From: Paenibacillus helianthi
GTDB lineage: Bacteria > Bacillota > Bacilli > Paenibacillales > Paenibacillaceae
Reading direction: 5' to 3'
DNA length: 64,000 bases
Assembly: GCF_001909055.1 (NCBI RefSeq)
Contig: NZ_LVWI01000038.1
Location: forward strand, 55,939 to 119,938
Shown here: one piece after another, positions 8,293 through 17,029 of the stretch
Numbering within the stretch: position 1 is the stretch's first letter
Layout of the letters: each line of letters opens with the position of its first letter
Position numbers and translations under genes: made by a program
Notes under the pieces: generated by a model
What the model saw: the letters and a program-made list of their open reading frames with translations, nothing else
Database searches by the model: none
Told to the model about the DNA's origin: nothing

Positions 8293-9255
8293 TTACACCT
8301 TTTCTTCCAGGTGCAGGCTCTCTATGCCACGCCGGATAATATGGCAGGAAGCCTCAAGCTTCGTGGATTCCTCCGGGCTCAGGTTCAGCTCGAGCAGTTC
8401 CTGTATCCCGCCGCTGCCGATAATCGCCGGTGCTCCGGCGCATACACCGGTTTGCCCGTATTCTCCGTCCAATATGGCGGAGACGGCAATGATTTTATGC
8501 TCATCATTCAGGATGGAGCGGGTGATATAGGCCAGCGCACTGCCGATGCCAAAATGCGTCGAGCCCTTGCGCGTGAAGATCTCCCAGCCGGCATCCTTAG
8601 TCTTGCGGGCGATGTCTTCCAGATCGAGGGTGCTGAACCGCTCGCGGTGCTGCGCCATGATCTGGAGAATCGGTTTGCCGCCGATCGTTACGTGGGACCA
8701 GGCCACGAATTGGGATTCACCATGTTCGCCCAGCGCGTAACCGTTGACACTGCGGGGATCGATGGTGAATACCTCTGACAGAAGCGTCTTCAGGCGCGAA
8801 GAGTCGATAGAGGTTCCGGTGCCAATAACTCTGTGGCGCGGCAGTCCGGATATTTTCCATACCATATAGGTGACAATATCAACAGGATTAGCAGCAACCA
8901 CGAAGATACCATCGAAGCCGCCAGCCATAATTTCCGTAATAATTTCCTTCGTAATCACTGCAGCAGCATCAAGAACATCCAGTCTGCTCTGTCCCGGCAT
9001 GGGATTGGCACCTGCTGTCAGAATGACAACGTCCATTCCGGCGCAATCGCTGGAGGTGCCGGCATATACCTTGGTACGGGTTCCGGTGAAATCCATGCAG
9101 TGCGAGAGATCAAGTGCTTGTGCCATCGCGCGGTCATACGTGCGGTCAATCATCATGATCTCATCGCATATTGCCTGATTGACCATGGAATAGGCACAGC
9201 TGGAGCCGACCATTCCCGAGCCGACGATCGCCACTTTTCTTGATTTACTTTTCAA
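8293..9255 (-). CDS. ldh: L-lactate dehydrogenase
   Basis: NAD+-dependent conversion of pyruvate to lactate in the cytoplasm. The protein of about 320 residues has the Rossmann motif [12 protein letters not shown] at the N-terminus, the substrate arginine in [16 protein letters not shown], the active-site histidine motif GEHGES, and the C-terminal helices of family length (~315). Two starts are possible: GTG 9270 with no clear ribosome site, and TTG 9255 with GGGGA 8 nt upstream. The second also gives the normal short lead before the Rossmann fold, so I use it. A TGTCA-N4-TGACA palindrome lies about 110 bp upstream. Malate dehydrogenase is less likely given overall similarity to Bacillus Ldh. 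Confidence 0.92.
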   Translation of the reverse strand: MKSKSRKVAIVGSGMVGSSCAYSMVNQAICDEIMMIDRTYDRAMAQALDLSHCMDFTGTRTKVYAGTSSDCAGMDVVILTAGANPMPGQSRLDVLDAAAVITKEIITEIMAGGFDGIFVVAANPVDIVTYMVWKISGLPRHRVIGTGTSIDSSRLKTLLSEVFTIDPRSVNGYALGEHGESQFVAWSHVTIGGKPILQIMAQHRERFSTLDLEDIARKTKDAGWEIFTRKGSTHFGIGSALAYITRSILNDEHKIIAVSAILDGEYGQTGVCAGAPAIIGSGGIQELLELNLSPEESTKLEASCHIIRRGIESLHLEEKV

Positions 9256-9363
9256 TTGCCATGTCCCCACTCTCTAAAAGGATATCTGCTTATATTCTAA
9301 CTGATCTCATCGTAAGTTACCTGACATCAGGAACAAAAAAGGGTTGCCGCTCTGTTCATATTC

Positions 9364-9377
9364 TGTCACAAATGACA
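9364..9377. promoter_or_regulatory. Possible operator palindrome upstream of ldh
   Basis: TGTCA-CAAA-TGACA is a perfect 5-bp inverted repeat in the ldh upstream region. It resembles but does not match Fnr (TGTGA-N6-TCACA) or Rex sites. The regulator is not identified. Confidence 0.3.
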
Positions 9378-9471
9378 CGGGAAGTTAGAAAAGCCTGGGC
9401 GGTCTACTGATATTATATGCAAACTAGTGGGAAGGGGGAATGTAAGTTGACAAACGGAAAAAATATAAAGA

Positions 9472-9513
9472 AGCATTCCTGAGCCCGCCAAGCTCCGAAT
9501 GCTCCTTATTTTT
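9472..9513. terminator. Bidirectional terminator downstream of ccdC
   Basis: AGCATTC (9472-9478) pairs with GAATGCT (9497-9503), with an inner GAGC/GCTC stem. T-rich flanks are present on both strands (TTATTTTT to the right, TTTATATTTTTT on the minus strand), so it can end ccdC on the minus strand. Confidence 0.7.
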
Positions 9514-9529
9514 GCTCTATGAATAGGTA

Positions 9530-10036
9530 TCAACCCCGGGGCTGCGGGATGCGGGATTCCGGTGGAGCCATCTGGTTGTACCGCTTATACATGAAGAATC
9601 TCCAGTGGAGGATCATGCCGAAGGCCAGAATGAAGAAGAGTCCGCCTGACTGCGGAATGGATACATATTGATTGATGAATTCATGCAGCAGGGTGCGGAT
9701 CAGCAGCAATCCGAGCAGAATGAAGGCGAAGCTTTTGGAACGCCGGGCAAAAATCTGGCCCTCCCGTTCTTCAAACTTAGTGCTGCGAATCAGCGGATAG
9801 GCAAATATAAACCAGCCGATCAGAAAAGCCGCCGCTGCCCACCACAAGGGGAATCTGACTTCAGGTACAACAAACATGGCAAAGCCTGTGGACATGCCGA
9901 GCGGCGGAATCCATATTTTGCGGATCGTCACGGGACGCGAGCTAGCCTTCAGGCGGATGAAAATAACCATCAGCGCCATGAATAGAGCCCCCACAGTGGA
10001 GCCGACATGCAGAAGTGAAGGGTTGATATTGCCCAT
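9530..10036 (-). CDS. ccdC: CcdC-like membrane protein
   Basis: A 168-residue integral membrane protein with four or five hydrophobic helices and the family stretch RPVTIRKIWIPPLGMSTGFAMFV near residues 33-55. This matches the CcdC family, found in Bacillus beside cytochrome c biogenesis genes but of unproven function. Its length fits (~160). The start ATG 10036 has GAGAGGAAAG upstream. Here it stands alone, flanked by terminators on both sides, so context gives no support for a role in cytochrome c assembly. Confidence 0.8.
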   Translation of the reverse strand: MGNINPSLLHVGSTVGALFMALMVIFIRLKASSRPVTIRKIWIPPLGMSTGFAMFVVPEVRFPLWWAAAAFLIGWFIFAYPLIRSTKFEEREGQIFARRSKSFAFILLGLLLIRTLLHEFINQYVSIPQSGGLFFILAFGMILHWRFFMYKRYNQMAPPESRIPQPRG

Positions 10037-10166
10037 GATTCACTTTCCTCTCTGTGATATGTGTCACTTATTTTTCCATTATAGCAGAAAAAAGAAGGCA
10101 AAACATCGAACGCTTCTTGGCGGTAATCCAGTAATTCCTACCTGCCGGACAACGGATTAAGCCGCA

Positions 10167-10200
10167 AGAAACCCGCCAAGAGGGACCTTGGCGGGTTTCT
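10167..10200. terminator. Strong hairpin terminator between ccdC and glsB-like gene
   Basis: A perfect 14-bp inverted repeat, 10167-10180 with 10187-10200 (AGAAACCCGCCAAG and its complement), with a 6-nt loop. It sits after the minus-strand GlsB-type gene, on the way to ccdC. T content after the stem is modest. Confidence 0.7.
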
Positions 10201-10202
10201 AA

Positions 10203-10256
10203 CTGAAACGGGTACATCCCTTAGAGGACAGCACATCCGTTTCTACTTGCACTCCT
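10203..10256 (+). repeat. Half copy of two-hairpin intergenic repeat (family 2)
   Basis: Only the second hairpin is present: GAAACGG (10205-10211) with CCGTTTC (10237-10243), then TACTTGCA, matching the end of the copy at 8183-8285. Confidence 0.6.
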
Positions 10257-10264
10257 GCTAAGCC

Positions 10265-10525
10265 TTAAGAACGGCTGCGTCCACCGACCGAACGGAGAAT
10301 CAGGCTGACGATAAAGATTAGGACGATTGCACCGATTAGCGAAGGGAAGACGTAGAAATCACTGATCTTAGGTCCCCAGCTTCCCAGCAGCATTCCGCCA
10401 AGCCATGAACCGAGAATACCGGCGATAATGTTACCGATCACACCACCTGGAATATCTCTGCCCATAATCAGACCAGCCAACCAACCAATTACGCCACCAA
10501 CAATCAACATCCATAATAAACTCAT
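10265..10525 (-). CDS. GlsB/YeaQ/YmgE-family stress response membrane protein
   Basis: An 86-residue protein with three glycine-rich helices: IVGGVIGWLAGLIMGRDIPGG, NIIAGILGSWLGGMLLG and PSLIGAIVLIFIVSLILRSVGG. This is the whole of the transglycosylase-associated family fold. The start ATG 10525 has AAGGAG 11 nt upstream. In Gram-positive relatives members are induced by general stress. A GTTTAAAC motif lies upstream on the minus strand (near 10590) and could be part of a sigma-B promoter, though the matching -10 is weak. Confidence 0.9.
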   Translation of the reverse strand: MSLLWMLIVGGVIGWLAGLIMGRDIPGGVIGNIIAGILGSWLGGMLLGSWGPKISDFYVFPSLIGAIVLIFIVSLILRSVGGRSRS

Positions 10526-10655
10526 TATGCTTCAGCTCCTTTGGGTTTTTGTTATCTTCGATGGTTACTATTAACCTCAAGCCGGGCGTTTAAACCATTG
10601 TCAAATATTGTAGGCATCCTAATAACTAGTACTTCATTATGTCCTGAAATAGGCT

Positions 10656-10682
10656 GTTTAAACCGGGTGAGGTATTGGGTAC
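10656..10682 (+). promoter_or_regulatory. Candidate sigma-B-type promoter upstream of pgl
   Basis: GTTTAA (10656-10661), 15 bp, GGGTAC (10677-10682) resembles the GTTTAA/GGGTAT consensus of sigma B. A GC-rich hairpin follows at 10708-10733 without a T run, so it may stabilise the leader. Moderate evidence only. Confidence 0.4.
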
Positions 10683-10810
10683 ATAATCATGTTATAGTGA
10701 AAAAAGACCGGGAACCGCGGGTGGGTTCCCCGGGTAAAGAGTATTAGGAAAAGGGTATATAAGAAGTAAATGGAACTACGTACCTCTATACAATAAAAGG
10801 AGACGCTGCC

Positions 10811-11860
10811 ATGCAACAGCCTAATGAAGTTCTATTCTATGCAGGAACCTATAACAGCGCAGATTATGAAGCAATTATACTGGGGGCTCTGAACAAGGAT
10901 ACCGGAGAAATGAGGGTGCTGAACAACACCAAGGGCATTGAGAATCCCTCATATCTGGCAGTGAACCGTTCAGGAACGGTACTATATGCTGTAAGTGAGA
11001 AGGATGAGGGCGAGGTCTATGCTTTTGCGATTGAGCCCGGAAGCAGAGCACTGCGCCTGCTGGGAAGCAGGCCAACAGATGGAGGCGCTCCTTGCTATGT
11101 GTCGATCTCCCCGCAAGAGGATTACATATTTGTCTCCAACTATTCGGGAGGCAACGTCAACGTCTTTCCGGTGAATGCGGATGGTTCGCTCCTGGAGATG
11201 TCCGCCCAAGTGAAGCATGAGGGTTCGGGTATAAGGGAAGACCGACAGGAAGCGCCGCATCCCCATTCGGTTATTCCTGACCGGACCGGAAGCCATGTGC
11301 TGGTCTGTGATCTGGGGCTGGATCAGATTGTGTTCTACCGCTTGGAGGACGGCAAGCTGGTCACTCACAGAGAAGTTCCACTCCCGCCAGGCTCGGGTCC
11401 CCGTCATCTGGCCGGACATCCTTCGGGACAATGGTTATACCTGATTAATGAGCTGAACAGCACAATTACTGTATTTGCTAACGATGAAACGTCTGCTAAT
11501 CTGAATATTCTGCAGAACGTAAGCTCTTTGCCGGAGCATTATGCAGCCGGCAGCGACGACACAGCTGCTGATATCCATGTATCCCCGTGCGGCCGTTTCC
11601 TGTACGCTTCCAACCGCGGGCATGATAGCATTGCTGTGTTCTATATCGACGCAGCCACGGGCTTACTGGAGCCGCAGGATTGGGTGACTTCCGGGGGCCG
11701 GACACCACGCAATTTCGCCATTATTGGCGGCATGCTGCTCTCGGCGAATCAGAACAGCGACAATATCGTTTCGTTTAGAATTGACAGGGATACCGGAAGA
11801 CTGATTCCTACTGGAAATGAGCTGGAAATTCCGTCACCGGTCTGCCTGAAGCAGCTGTAA
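10811..11860 (+). CDS. pgl: 6-phosphogluconolactonase (lactonase-family beta-propeller)
   Basis: A 349-residue seven-bladed propeller with the repeated blade pattern (PSYLAVNRSGTVLYAVSE, PCYVSISPQEDYIFVSNYSGGNV, PRHLAGHPSGQWLYLINEL, DIHVSPCGRFLYASNRGHDSIAVF) and EAPHPHSV in the active-site region. Such Pgl/YbhE proteins hydrolyse 6-phosphogluconolactone in the oxidative pentose phosphate route, or act on related lactones. The length fits (330-370). AAAAGGAGACGCTGCCATG gives a good start. It is a single-gene unit closed by a strong terminator. Physiological substrate in this organism is inferred. Confidence 0.87.
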   Translation: MQQPNEVLFYAGTYNSADYEAIILGALNKDTGEMRVLNNTKGIENPSYLAVNRSGTVLYAVSEKDEGEVYAFAIEPGSRALRLLGSRPTDGGAPCYVSISPQEDYIFVSNYSGGNVNVFPVNADGSLLEMSAQVKHEGSGIREDRQEAPHPHSVIPDRTGSHVLVCDLGLDQIVFYRLEDGKLVTHREVPLPPGSGPRHLAGHPSGQWLYLINELNSTITVFANDETSANLNILQNVSSLPEHYAAGSDDTAADIHVSPCGRFLYASNRGHDSIAVFYIDAATGLLEPQDWVTSGGRTPRNFAIIGGMLLSANQNSDNIVSFRIDRDTGRLIPTGNELEIPSPVCLKQL

Positions 11861-11865
11861 CCTAG

Positions 11866-11912
11866 AAGTGCCTCCTATGCGGCTTGCTGCCGGCAGATAG
11901 GAGGCACTTTTT
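11866..11912. terminator. Terminator between pgl and the convergent hydrolase gene
   Basis: A 13-bp stem AAGTGCCTCCTAT (11866-11878) with its complement (11897-11909), then T's to 11912. It can serve both converging genes. Confidence 0.9.
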
Positions 11913-11957
11913 ATTAGATATAAATGTAGCGGGTCCACTTGTATGACAACTTTTTGC

Positions 11958-14279
11958 TTATTGTATAATTGCGGTTTGCTTGGACCCTTCCATTGCATTT
12001 CCTTTATCATAGAATCCGATATCATCCAGCATAATTCTGTCACCGCCCTTTTGCAGATAAAAGGTGATTTCGCTCAGTTTATCCGGTTCAAACCGAGGAT
12101 CTTCTTCGAGAAAGCGTGCAAAAGGCAGCTCATAGGTCTGAAACACCGCTTCCGAGAGATCACCGTATTTGCCGTCGCTCATCCGCTCTTCAAGCCAGGG
12201 AAGGATCGTGAACCGGGTCCGGGGCAAAGGCAGAATATCCATGAACTCATTCACCGGAAGGCGGGCGGATACACCATTACTGTCCGTCAGCTCGACTTCG
12301 ACATGGGGGGAGACCGCCGTTTCCGGCCTATCCTCAGCATCTCCAGTATCGGCATTGCGGTTAGCCATGGAGAACGTCAGTCCCAACGCCCCAGATTCGG
12401 CAAGTCTGCCAGCCACGCTGTCCTTCAGCTTGATGCTGTAAGAGGCCACCGCGCTGTCCTTTGCCTTATGTTCCAGCAGAAGCCCATAGGTGGTTTTACT
12501 GTTGGACTCCCGGTCCTTGGCGACCTCTTCGTTCCAGATGAGTCCCGCTGCTTCAGCGGTTCCGCCGGTGACGGTGTCTTTTTTGCGGTCTTCATCAAAA
12601 GTGGCTACGGGAATATAATCCCCGCTCTGGAAACGGCTGTAGTATACAGTATCCGGAAGCCACTGCAATCCGCTGCGGTAATCGCGGAACAGGTTCTGGT
12701 AGACTTCCTCTCCATACAGGGTAGTCTCCAGAAAGGCGCTAACGTACACCTTGGCAATCTGCCGCTGGGCCTCACCATTCATTATCTCTGTACGGTCCAG
12801 GAGCAGTCCTGCCGGAAGCGACTGGTCATACAGTCCCCAGCTGGTATTGAACTGGCTGTGATTAGCATCGGCGATATACAGTGAACTTTTGAACGAGGAG
12901 GCAGCCCCGGTAAAGGAAGAACGGATATACTGCCGGTCTCCGTAGAAATCATGTACATCCCCGTCGCGTGCGCCTTGCAGGGTCAAATAGTTGACATCCA
13001 CTAGGCGGGCCTGCTGATCATCAATCGTCTTGTCGGTAGGCGCGAGCGCAATGACAGATGCAATGTGGAACTGGCGGGTGGCGGCATAAGCCGGGTCGTT
13101 CTTGAACCACCGTCCGGCATCAGCGGCCATGGCAACGGCTTGCCCGCCGCGGCTGTGTCCGAGCAGCGCGGTTCGTGTGTAGTCCACCTTGTGATAGAAA
13201 GGGTTGCCGGACTGCTCCGTGAAATTGCCAATCTGCTGCAGGTGTTTCAGAATCATCCAGGTGCGCACCTTGAAGTCATTGTCCGGAATGCCTGACCAGG
13301 CGGAATAGTTCAGAAAGTTCTCATCCAGTGAAACCGCGATGAACCCGCGGCTGGCGAGCTGCTCGCCCAAGTAGGCGTAGCCTCCCTCTGAGTAATCCTC
13401 CATCATGTGATTGCCGTGCACCATGAGCACAAGCGGATAGGGTCCATCTCCATCCGGCATCCAGACGCGGGCATTTACAGGGAGCGCACTGTAGTCGAAG
13501 CCCCAGAATAAGGTGCGCAGCTTGGGCCAGCTTTTAATGTAAGCAGAGGCATCCACATTGGACGTTATAAGCTCTGTTTCATCGCCATATTCGGTACGAT
13601 GCAGATCCTGGCCGCTGGCGTAGGTGAAGCTGCGGTAGGTATAGTTCCCCGGCTCTCCCGGATCTTCGGCAGGGATGGGCGCGGGGGTTCCGGCAGCAGC
13701 AGTCACCTCTGGCACATCATCATCAGAGCCACCAATCAGGAGGGCGAGCGGAGATGCCAGCAAGAGGGCAGCCAGCACCAGCCCCAGAGTGAACCGCCGG
13801 GTGCGCAGGAGTCCCAGAGCCACGCCGCCCAGCCCGCCGAGAACAGTGGCGACCATAGCTACGGCAGCTGCAGCTTCAAGCTCCAAATCCGCATAGTAGA
13901 AGATTAGTAGGACTATCCCCAAAGTGCTCAATAAAGAGCCCGCGTAGAGGCGCGGGATGCGCAGTCCTGTCAGGGCCAGCAATACAGCAAGAATATTTCC
14001 TGCAAACCCTAGAATGAGGGTCGCGGCGGTAGTTGCAAGCATAATATCGGCAGCACTTCCGAGTCCGGTAGGAATGCCCAGGACAGCTGCTGTAAACATC
14101 AAAAAGCATATGACCCAAGGACCGGCCAGCGCCGTCCTCCATAACTGTGTGTCATAACGGTACGTGTCCAGGATGCGCCTTGCCGTCCCTCCCAGAATTC
14201 GCCTGTGCAGACGTGGCCGTTGCGGCGAGGGTGCGGGTACAGGTACGGGCACGGGTACATACTCCAGATTCATTCCCAT
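11958..14279 (-). CDS. Membrane-anchored alpha/beta hydrolase
   Basis: A 773-residue protein. A short proline/valine tract (YVPVPVPVPAPSP) leads into an N-terminal block of five or so membrane helices (~residues 48-190). A linker then precedes an extracellular or membrane-proximal alpha/beta hydrolase domain: VLMVHGNHM (oxyanion region), LLGHSRGGQAV (nucleophile Ser in GHSRG) and ADANHSQF (likely catalytic His). The C-terminal ~200 residues form a beta-rich domain. The hydrolase core resembles dienelactone hydrolase/chlorophyllase-like proteins, but I do not recognise a defined substrate. It is a single gene, convergent with pgl. The start ATG 14279 has GGGGGAGA upstream. Confidence 0.75.
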   Translation of the reverse strand: MGMNLEYVPVPVPVPAPSPQRPRLHRRILGGTARRILDTYRYDTQLWRTALAGPWVICFLMFTAAVLGIPTGLGSAADIMLATTAATLILGFAGNILAVLLALTGLRIPRLYAGSLLSTLGIVLLIFYYADLELEAAAAVAMVATVLGGLGGVALGLLRTRRFTLGLVLAALLLASPLALLIGGSDDDVPEVTAAAGTPAPIPAEDPGEPGNYTYRSFTYASGQDLHRTEYGDETELITSNVDASAYIKSWPKLRTLFWGFDYSALPVNARVWMPDGDGPYPLVLMVHGNHMMEDYSEGGYAYLGEQLASRGFIAVSLDENFLNYSAWSGIPDNDFKVRTWMILKHLQQIGNFTEQSGNPFYHKVDYTRTALLGHSRGGQAVAMAADAGRWFKNDPAYAATRQFHIASVIALAPTDKTIDDQQARLVDVNYLTLQGARDGDVHDFYGDRQYIRSSFTGAASSFKSSLYIADANHSQFNTSWGLYDQSLPAGLLLDRTEIMNGEAQRQIAKVYVSAFLETTLYGEEVYQNLFRDYRSGLQWLPDTVYYSRFQSGDYIPVATFDEDRKKDTVTGGTAEAAGLIWNEEVAKDRESNSKTTYGLLLEHKAKDSAVASYSIKLKDSVAGRLAESGALGLTFSMANRNADTGDAEDRPETAVSPHVEVELTDSNGVSARLPVNEFMDILPLPRTRFTILPWLEERMSDGKYGDLSEAVFQTYELPFARFLEEDPRFEPDKLSEITFYLQKGGDRIMLDDIGFYDKGNAMEGSKQTAIIQ

Positions 14280-14320
14280 GTTTGTCTCCCCCGGTTATTG
14301 CGGTACTTTCGGCTTTTTTT

Positions 14321-14420
14321 GAAAGATAAGGACTTGTATGGTTCACGCTATAAATCATCCTTCTATTTCTCACTGAGAACGGATTCCGTCTCTTAAAAGG
14401 ATGGTAAAGCAGTTCCCCTT
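14321..14420 (+). repeat. Two-hairpin intergenic repeat (family 2), second full copy
   Basis: Aligns with 8183-8285 over AAAGATAAG...TATAAAT...CTT...TTCTC.CTGA.AACGGAT. The first stem is AAGGA/TCCTT here against AAGAA/TTCTT at 8187, so the pairing is kept while the bases differ. The second hairpin is degraded. Confidence 0.55.
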
Positions 14421-14549
14421 TGACCAATAAGATGTAGCAATAATATTACATTTACTGCTTCAATAACAAGTGGATCTTGCAGGAACCGCCGCCACTTGCT
14501 GTCGTCAGAACCGCCTCAAACCGACTTTCCGCTATTTTGAAAAAAAGGT

Positions 14550-14578
14550 TTGACAGTCTGATGAGGTTTCAGTATTAT
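14550..14578 (+). promoter_or_regulatory. Sigma-A promoter of the sulfate uptake operon
   Basis: TTGACA (14550-14555), a 17-bp spacer and TATTAT (14573-14578). The inverted repeat ACCCA-CTAAA-TGGGT follows at 14588-14602, just after the expected start, and could be an operator. Upstream at 14468-14498 CAAGTGG/CCACTTG forms another repeat. Confidence 0.75.
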
Positions 14579-14632
14579 ATTTTCATAACCCACTAAATGG
14601 GTAGGGATAATAGAATAAAGTTCTTACCGTAC

Positions 14633-14722
14633 AGACGGAGGAACGCCCGCCAGTAGCTCGCAGACACGTGTCCACAGGACCGGTTTGACATGCCATACGC
14701 GGGCCTTCCTCCGTCTATTTTT
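14633..14722 (+). terminator. Leader terminator hairpin of the sulfate operon (possible attenuator)
   Basis: The left arm 14633-14650 and right arm 14699-14716 pair over 17 bp with a single C.C mismatch, closed by a 48-nt internal region and followed by ATTTTTG. The hairpin starts about 50 nt after the promoter and ends about 90 nt before the first gene of the same operon, so full termination would silence it. The internal region has its own small stems (GACACGTGTC; GTCC/GGAC). It is not a SAM riboswitch or T-box as far as I can read. Confidence 0.7.
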
Positions 14723-14814
14723 GCTGAAATGCAAGGGGCAAGCAGGCTTATCGGAACTTCATGGGGTGTCACAAATAGAACGGCCAAGAGAAAAGGACAG
14801 GGGAGTGGCTTGTG

Positions 14815-15942
14815 ATGAAGAAAGCTGTGATGAAGAAAGGGATCAAGAAGGGACTTATCACTGGTTTCACATTACTATTGACGGCAGGTCTTGCCGCTTG
14901 CGGCAACAATAATTCGAATAATGGGGCGGCCGCCCAGACAGATGCGCCGGCAGCAAGCAATGCGGCAGGAGCGGCTGAAGCTACCAAGGCACCGGCGAAA
15001 GATCCGGTAGAGCTGCTGAATGTATCTTATGACCCTACACGCGAGTTGTACGAGAATTATAACAAGGCGTTCTCTGCCTATTGGGAGAAGGAGACCGGCC
15101 AGAAGGTTACGGTTAAACAATCGCATGGCGGCTCCGGCGCACAGAGCCGGGCGGTCCAGGAGGGCCTGGAAGCGGATGTCGTTACCCTGGCCCTCGGCTA
15201 TGACATTGACGCACTGAAGAATAAAGGGCTGATCAATGACGGCTGGGAAAGCAAATTCGAACATAACAGCTCCCCATACACCTCGACCATTGTGTTTCTT
15301 GTACGCAAAGGCAATCCCAAAGGCATTAAGGACTGGCCGGATTTGTTAAAAGAAGGTGTAGAGGTCATTACCCCGAACCCGAAAACATCCGGCGGCGCCC
15401 GCTGGAACTACCTTGCTGCCTGGGGTTATGCGCTTGATCACAACAATAATGATGAAGCTAAGGCGCAGGAGTTTGTCCAGGAGCTGTTCAAGCATGTGCC
15501 TGTGCTGGATACCGGGGCGCGCGGGGCAACAACGACCTTTGTAGAACGTGGAATCGGTGATGTGCTGATTGCCTGGGAGAATGAAGCCTACCTGTCGATT
15601 AAAGAGCTGGGCCCGGACAAATTCGAAATTGTTAACCCGTCCGAGAGTATTCTGGCTGAACCACCGGTTGCCGTCGTTGACAAGGTTGTAGATAAAAGAG
15701 GTACCCGTGAGGTCGCAGAAGCCTACCTGAAATATCTGTATACCGAAGAGGGGCAAAAAATCGCTGCGGAGAACTACTACCGTCCGACCCTTGAGAGTGT
15801 AAAAGAGGAATACAAGGATAAATTCCCTGAGATTAAGCTGTTCACGCTGGCGGATAAATTCGGAACGTGGAAAGAAACCCAGGAAAAGCATTTCAATGAC
15901 GGCGGAATCTTTGACAAGATCTATGTGCCTGGAGCCAAATAA
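14815..15942 (+). CDS. sbp: Sulfate ABC transporter substrate-binding lipoprotein
   Basis: A secreted lipoprotein of about 375 residues: a Lys-rich start, a hydrophobic core and the lipobox LAAC near residue 27, then an Asn/Ala-rich linker. The mature part matches CysP/Sbp: [98 protein letters not shown]. It binds sulfate or thiosulfate outside the membrane for the permeases encoded next. ATG 14815 and the adjacent GTG 14812 are both possible; GGGGAG at 14800-14805 serves either. Confidence 0.93.
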   Translation: MKKAVMKKGIKKGLITGFTLLLTAGLAACGNNNSNNGAAAQTDAPAASNAAGAAEATKAPAKDPVELLNVSYDPTRELYENYNKAFSAYWEKETGQKVTVKQSHGGSGAQSRAVQEGLEADVVTLALGYDIDALKNKGLINDGWESKFEHNSSPYTSTIVFLVRKGNPKGIKDWPDLLKEGVEVITPNPKTSGGARWNYLAAWGYALDHNNNDEAKAQEFVQELFKHVPVLDTGARGATTTFVERGIGDVLIAWENEAYLSIKELGPDKFEIVNPSESILAEPPVAVVDKVVDKRGTREVAEAYLKYLYTEEGQKIAAENYYRPTLESVKEEYKDKFPEIKLFTLADKFGTWKETQEKHFNDGGIFDKIYVPGAK

Positions 15943-16050
15943 GAGCGGGATGGGCGAAATACAGAAGAAATGGTAAGAGTTATGGCAAGCAGGCTTGTGC
16001 AGGGAAGCTGATCGGCTTACATGCCGAAGGCGGAAAGGGATGAATAGGTC

Positions 16051-16890
16051 ATGAATGTCACCACTACGGCTGCGGTACGGCGCAAGGTGCTGCCGGGCTT
16101 CGGACTAACGATGGGCTACAGCGTACTCTATCTGAGTCTCGTCGTACTGCTGCCGCTATCGGCACTGCTGTTCAATTCGACAGGACTCAGCTGGGCAAAA
16201 TTCTGGGATATCGCTACGGACCCGCGTGTTCTGGCTTCGTACAGGGTCAGTCTGAGCACTGCGGCAGCGGCAGCCTTAGCCGATGCTTTTCTGGGGCTGC
16301 TGCTGGCATGGGTGCTGGTGCGCTATGAGTTTCCGGGCAAACGGATCTTTGACGCCCTGATCGATCTGCCGTTTGCACTGCCGACAGCTGTAGCGGGTGT
16401 CTCCCTGACGGCGCTGTATTCACAGAATGGCTGGATCGGCTCCCTGTTGGAACCGCTGGGGCTAAGGATCGCATTTACCCCGCTCGGGATCACACTCGCA
16501 CTGATGTTCATCGGCATTCCCTTTGTGGTCCGCACCGTACAACCGGTGCTGGAGGACCTCGACCGGGATATGGAGGAAGCTTCGGCAACACTGGGAGCGG
16601 GACGCTGGCGGACCTTCCGCAGCATCGTGCTCCCGGAACTGTTCCCGCCGCTGCTTACCGGCTTTGCGCTGGCGTTTGCCCGCGGGATCGGGGAATATGG
16701 CTCCGTGGTGTTCATCTCCGGCAACATGCCGATGCGCACGGAGATTGCGCCCCTGCTCATCATGTCCAAGCTGGAGCAATTCGATTATGCGGGGGCAACC
16801 GCAGTAGCGCTGCTGCTTCTGCTGATCTCTTTTCTGATGCTGCTCGTAATCAACACACTGCAGCGCTGGGCCCGCAAGACTTCGCGGTGA
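16051..16890 (+). CDS. cysT: Sulfate ABC transporter permease CysT (CysU)
   Basis: A 279-residue permease with six helices and the EAA-type loop EEASATLGAGRWRTFRSIVLPEL, followed by the family motif ARGIGEYGSVVFISGNMPMRTEIAPLLI. It forms the channel with CysW for Sbp-delivered sulfate. No CysA ATPase gene is in this cluster, so the ATPase must be encoded elsewhere, as in some other Firmicutes. Its last ~55 codons plus downstream DNA are duplicated at 19313-19528. Confidence 0.95.
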   Translation: MNVTTTAAVRRKVLPGFGLTMGYSVLYLSLVVLLPLSALLFNSTGLSWAKFWDIATDPRVLASYRVSLSTAAAAALADAFLGLLLAWVLVRYEFPGKRIFDALIDLPFALPTAVAGVSLTALYSQNGWIGSLLEPLGLRIAFTPLGITLALMFIGIPFVVRTVQPVLEDLDRDMEEASATLGAGRWRTFRSIVLPELFPPLLTGFALAFARGIGEYGSVVFISGNMPMRTEIAPLLIMSKLEQFDYAGATAVALLLLLISFLMLLVINTLQRWARKTSR

Positions 16891-17029
16891 AGAGGCTTCC
16901 GAAGCCAGTTTTATCGAAGCTGATTCAAAGAAGTGTATGCTTACAAAACTTGAGTGTATGCTTTCGAAGCGATTTTTGTACGAAGCATAATCAGGTAGTG
17001 ATCCTAACAAAAATTTAGGAGGTGAAATC
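16891..17029 (+). repeat. cysT-cysW spacer with short repeated words
   Basis: The 139-nt gap repeats CGAAGC (or CCGAAGCC) four times, and AGTGTATGCTT twice, before the strong ribosome site TTAGGAGGTGA of cysW. No terminator is seen, so the genes are probably co-transcribed. Part of this spacer is copied at 19478-19528. Confidence 0.6.

Noticed and set aside
11943..12884. 313-codon plus-strand frame opposite the hydrolase gene
   Set aside because: Shadow of the minus-strand coding sequence; no ribosome site, and the opposite strand has clear domain motifs.
14585..14730. SAM riboswitch (S-box) or T-box in the sulfate leader
   Set aside because: The conserved core of either family is absent; only the terminator-like hairpin is evident.
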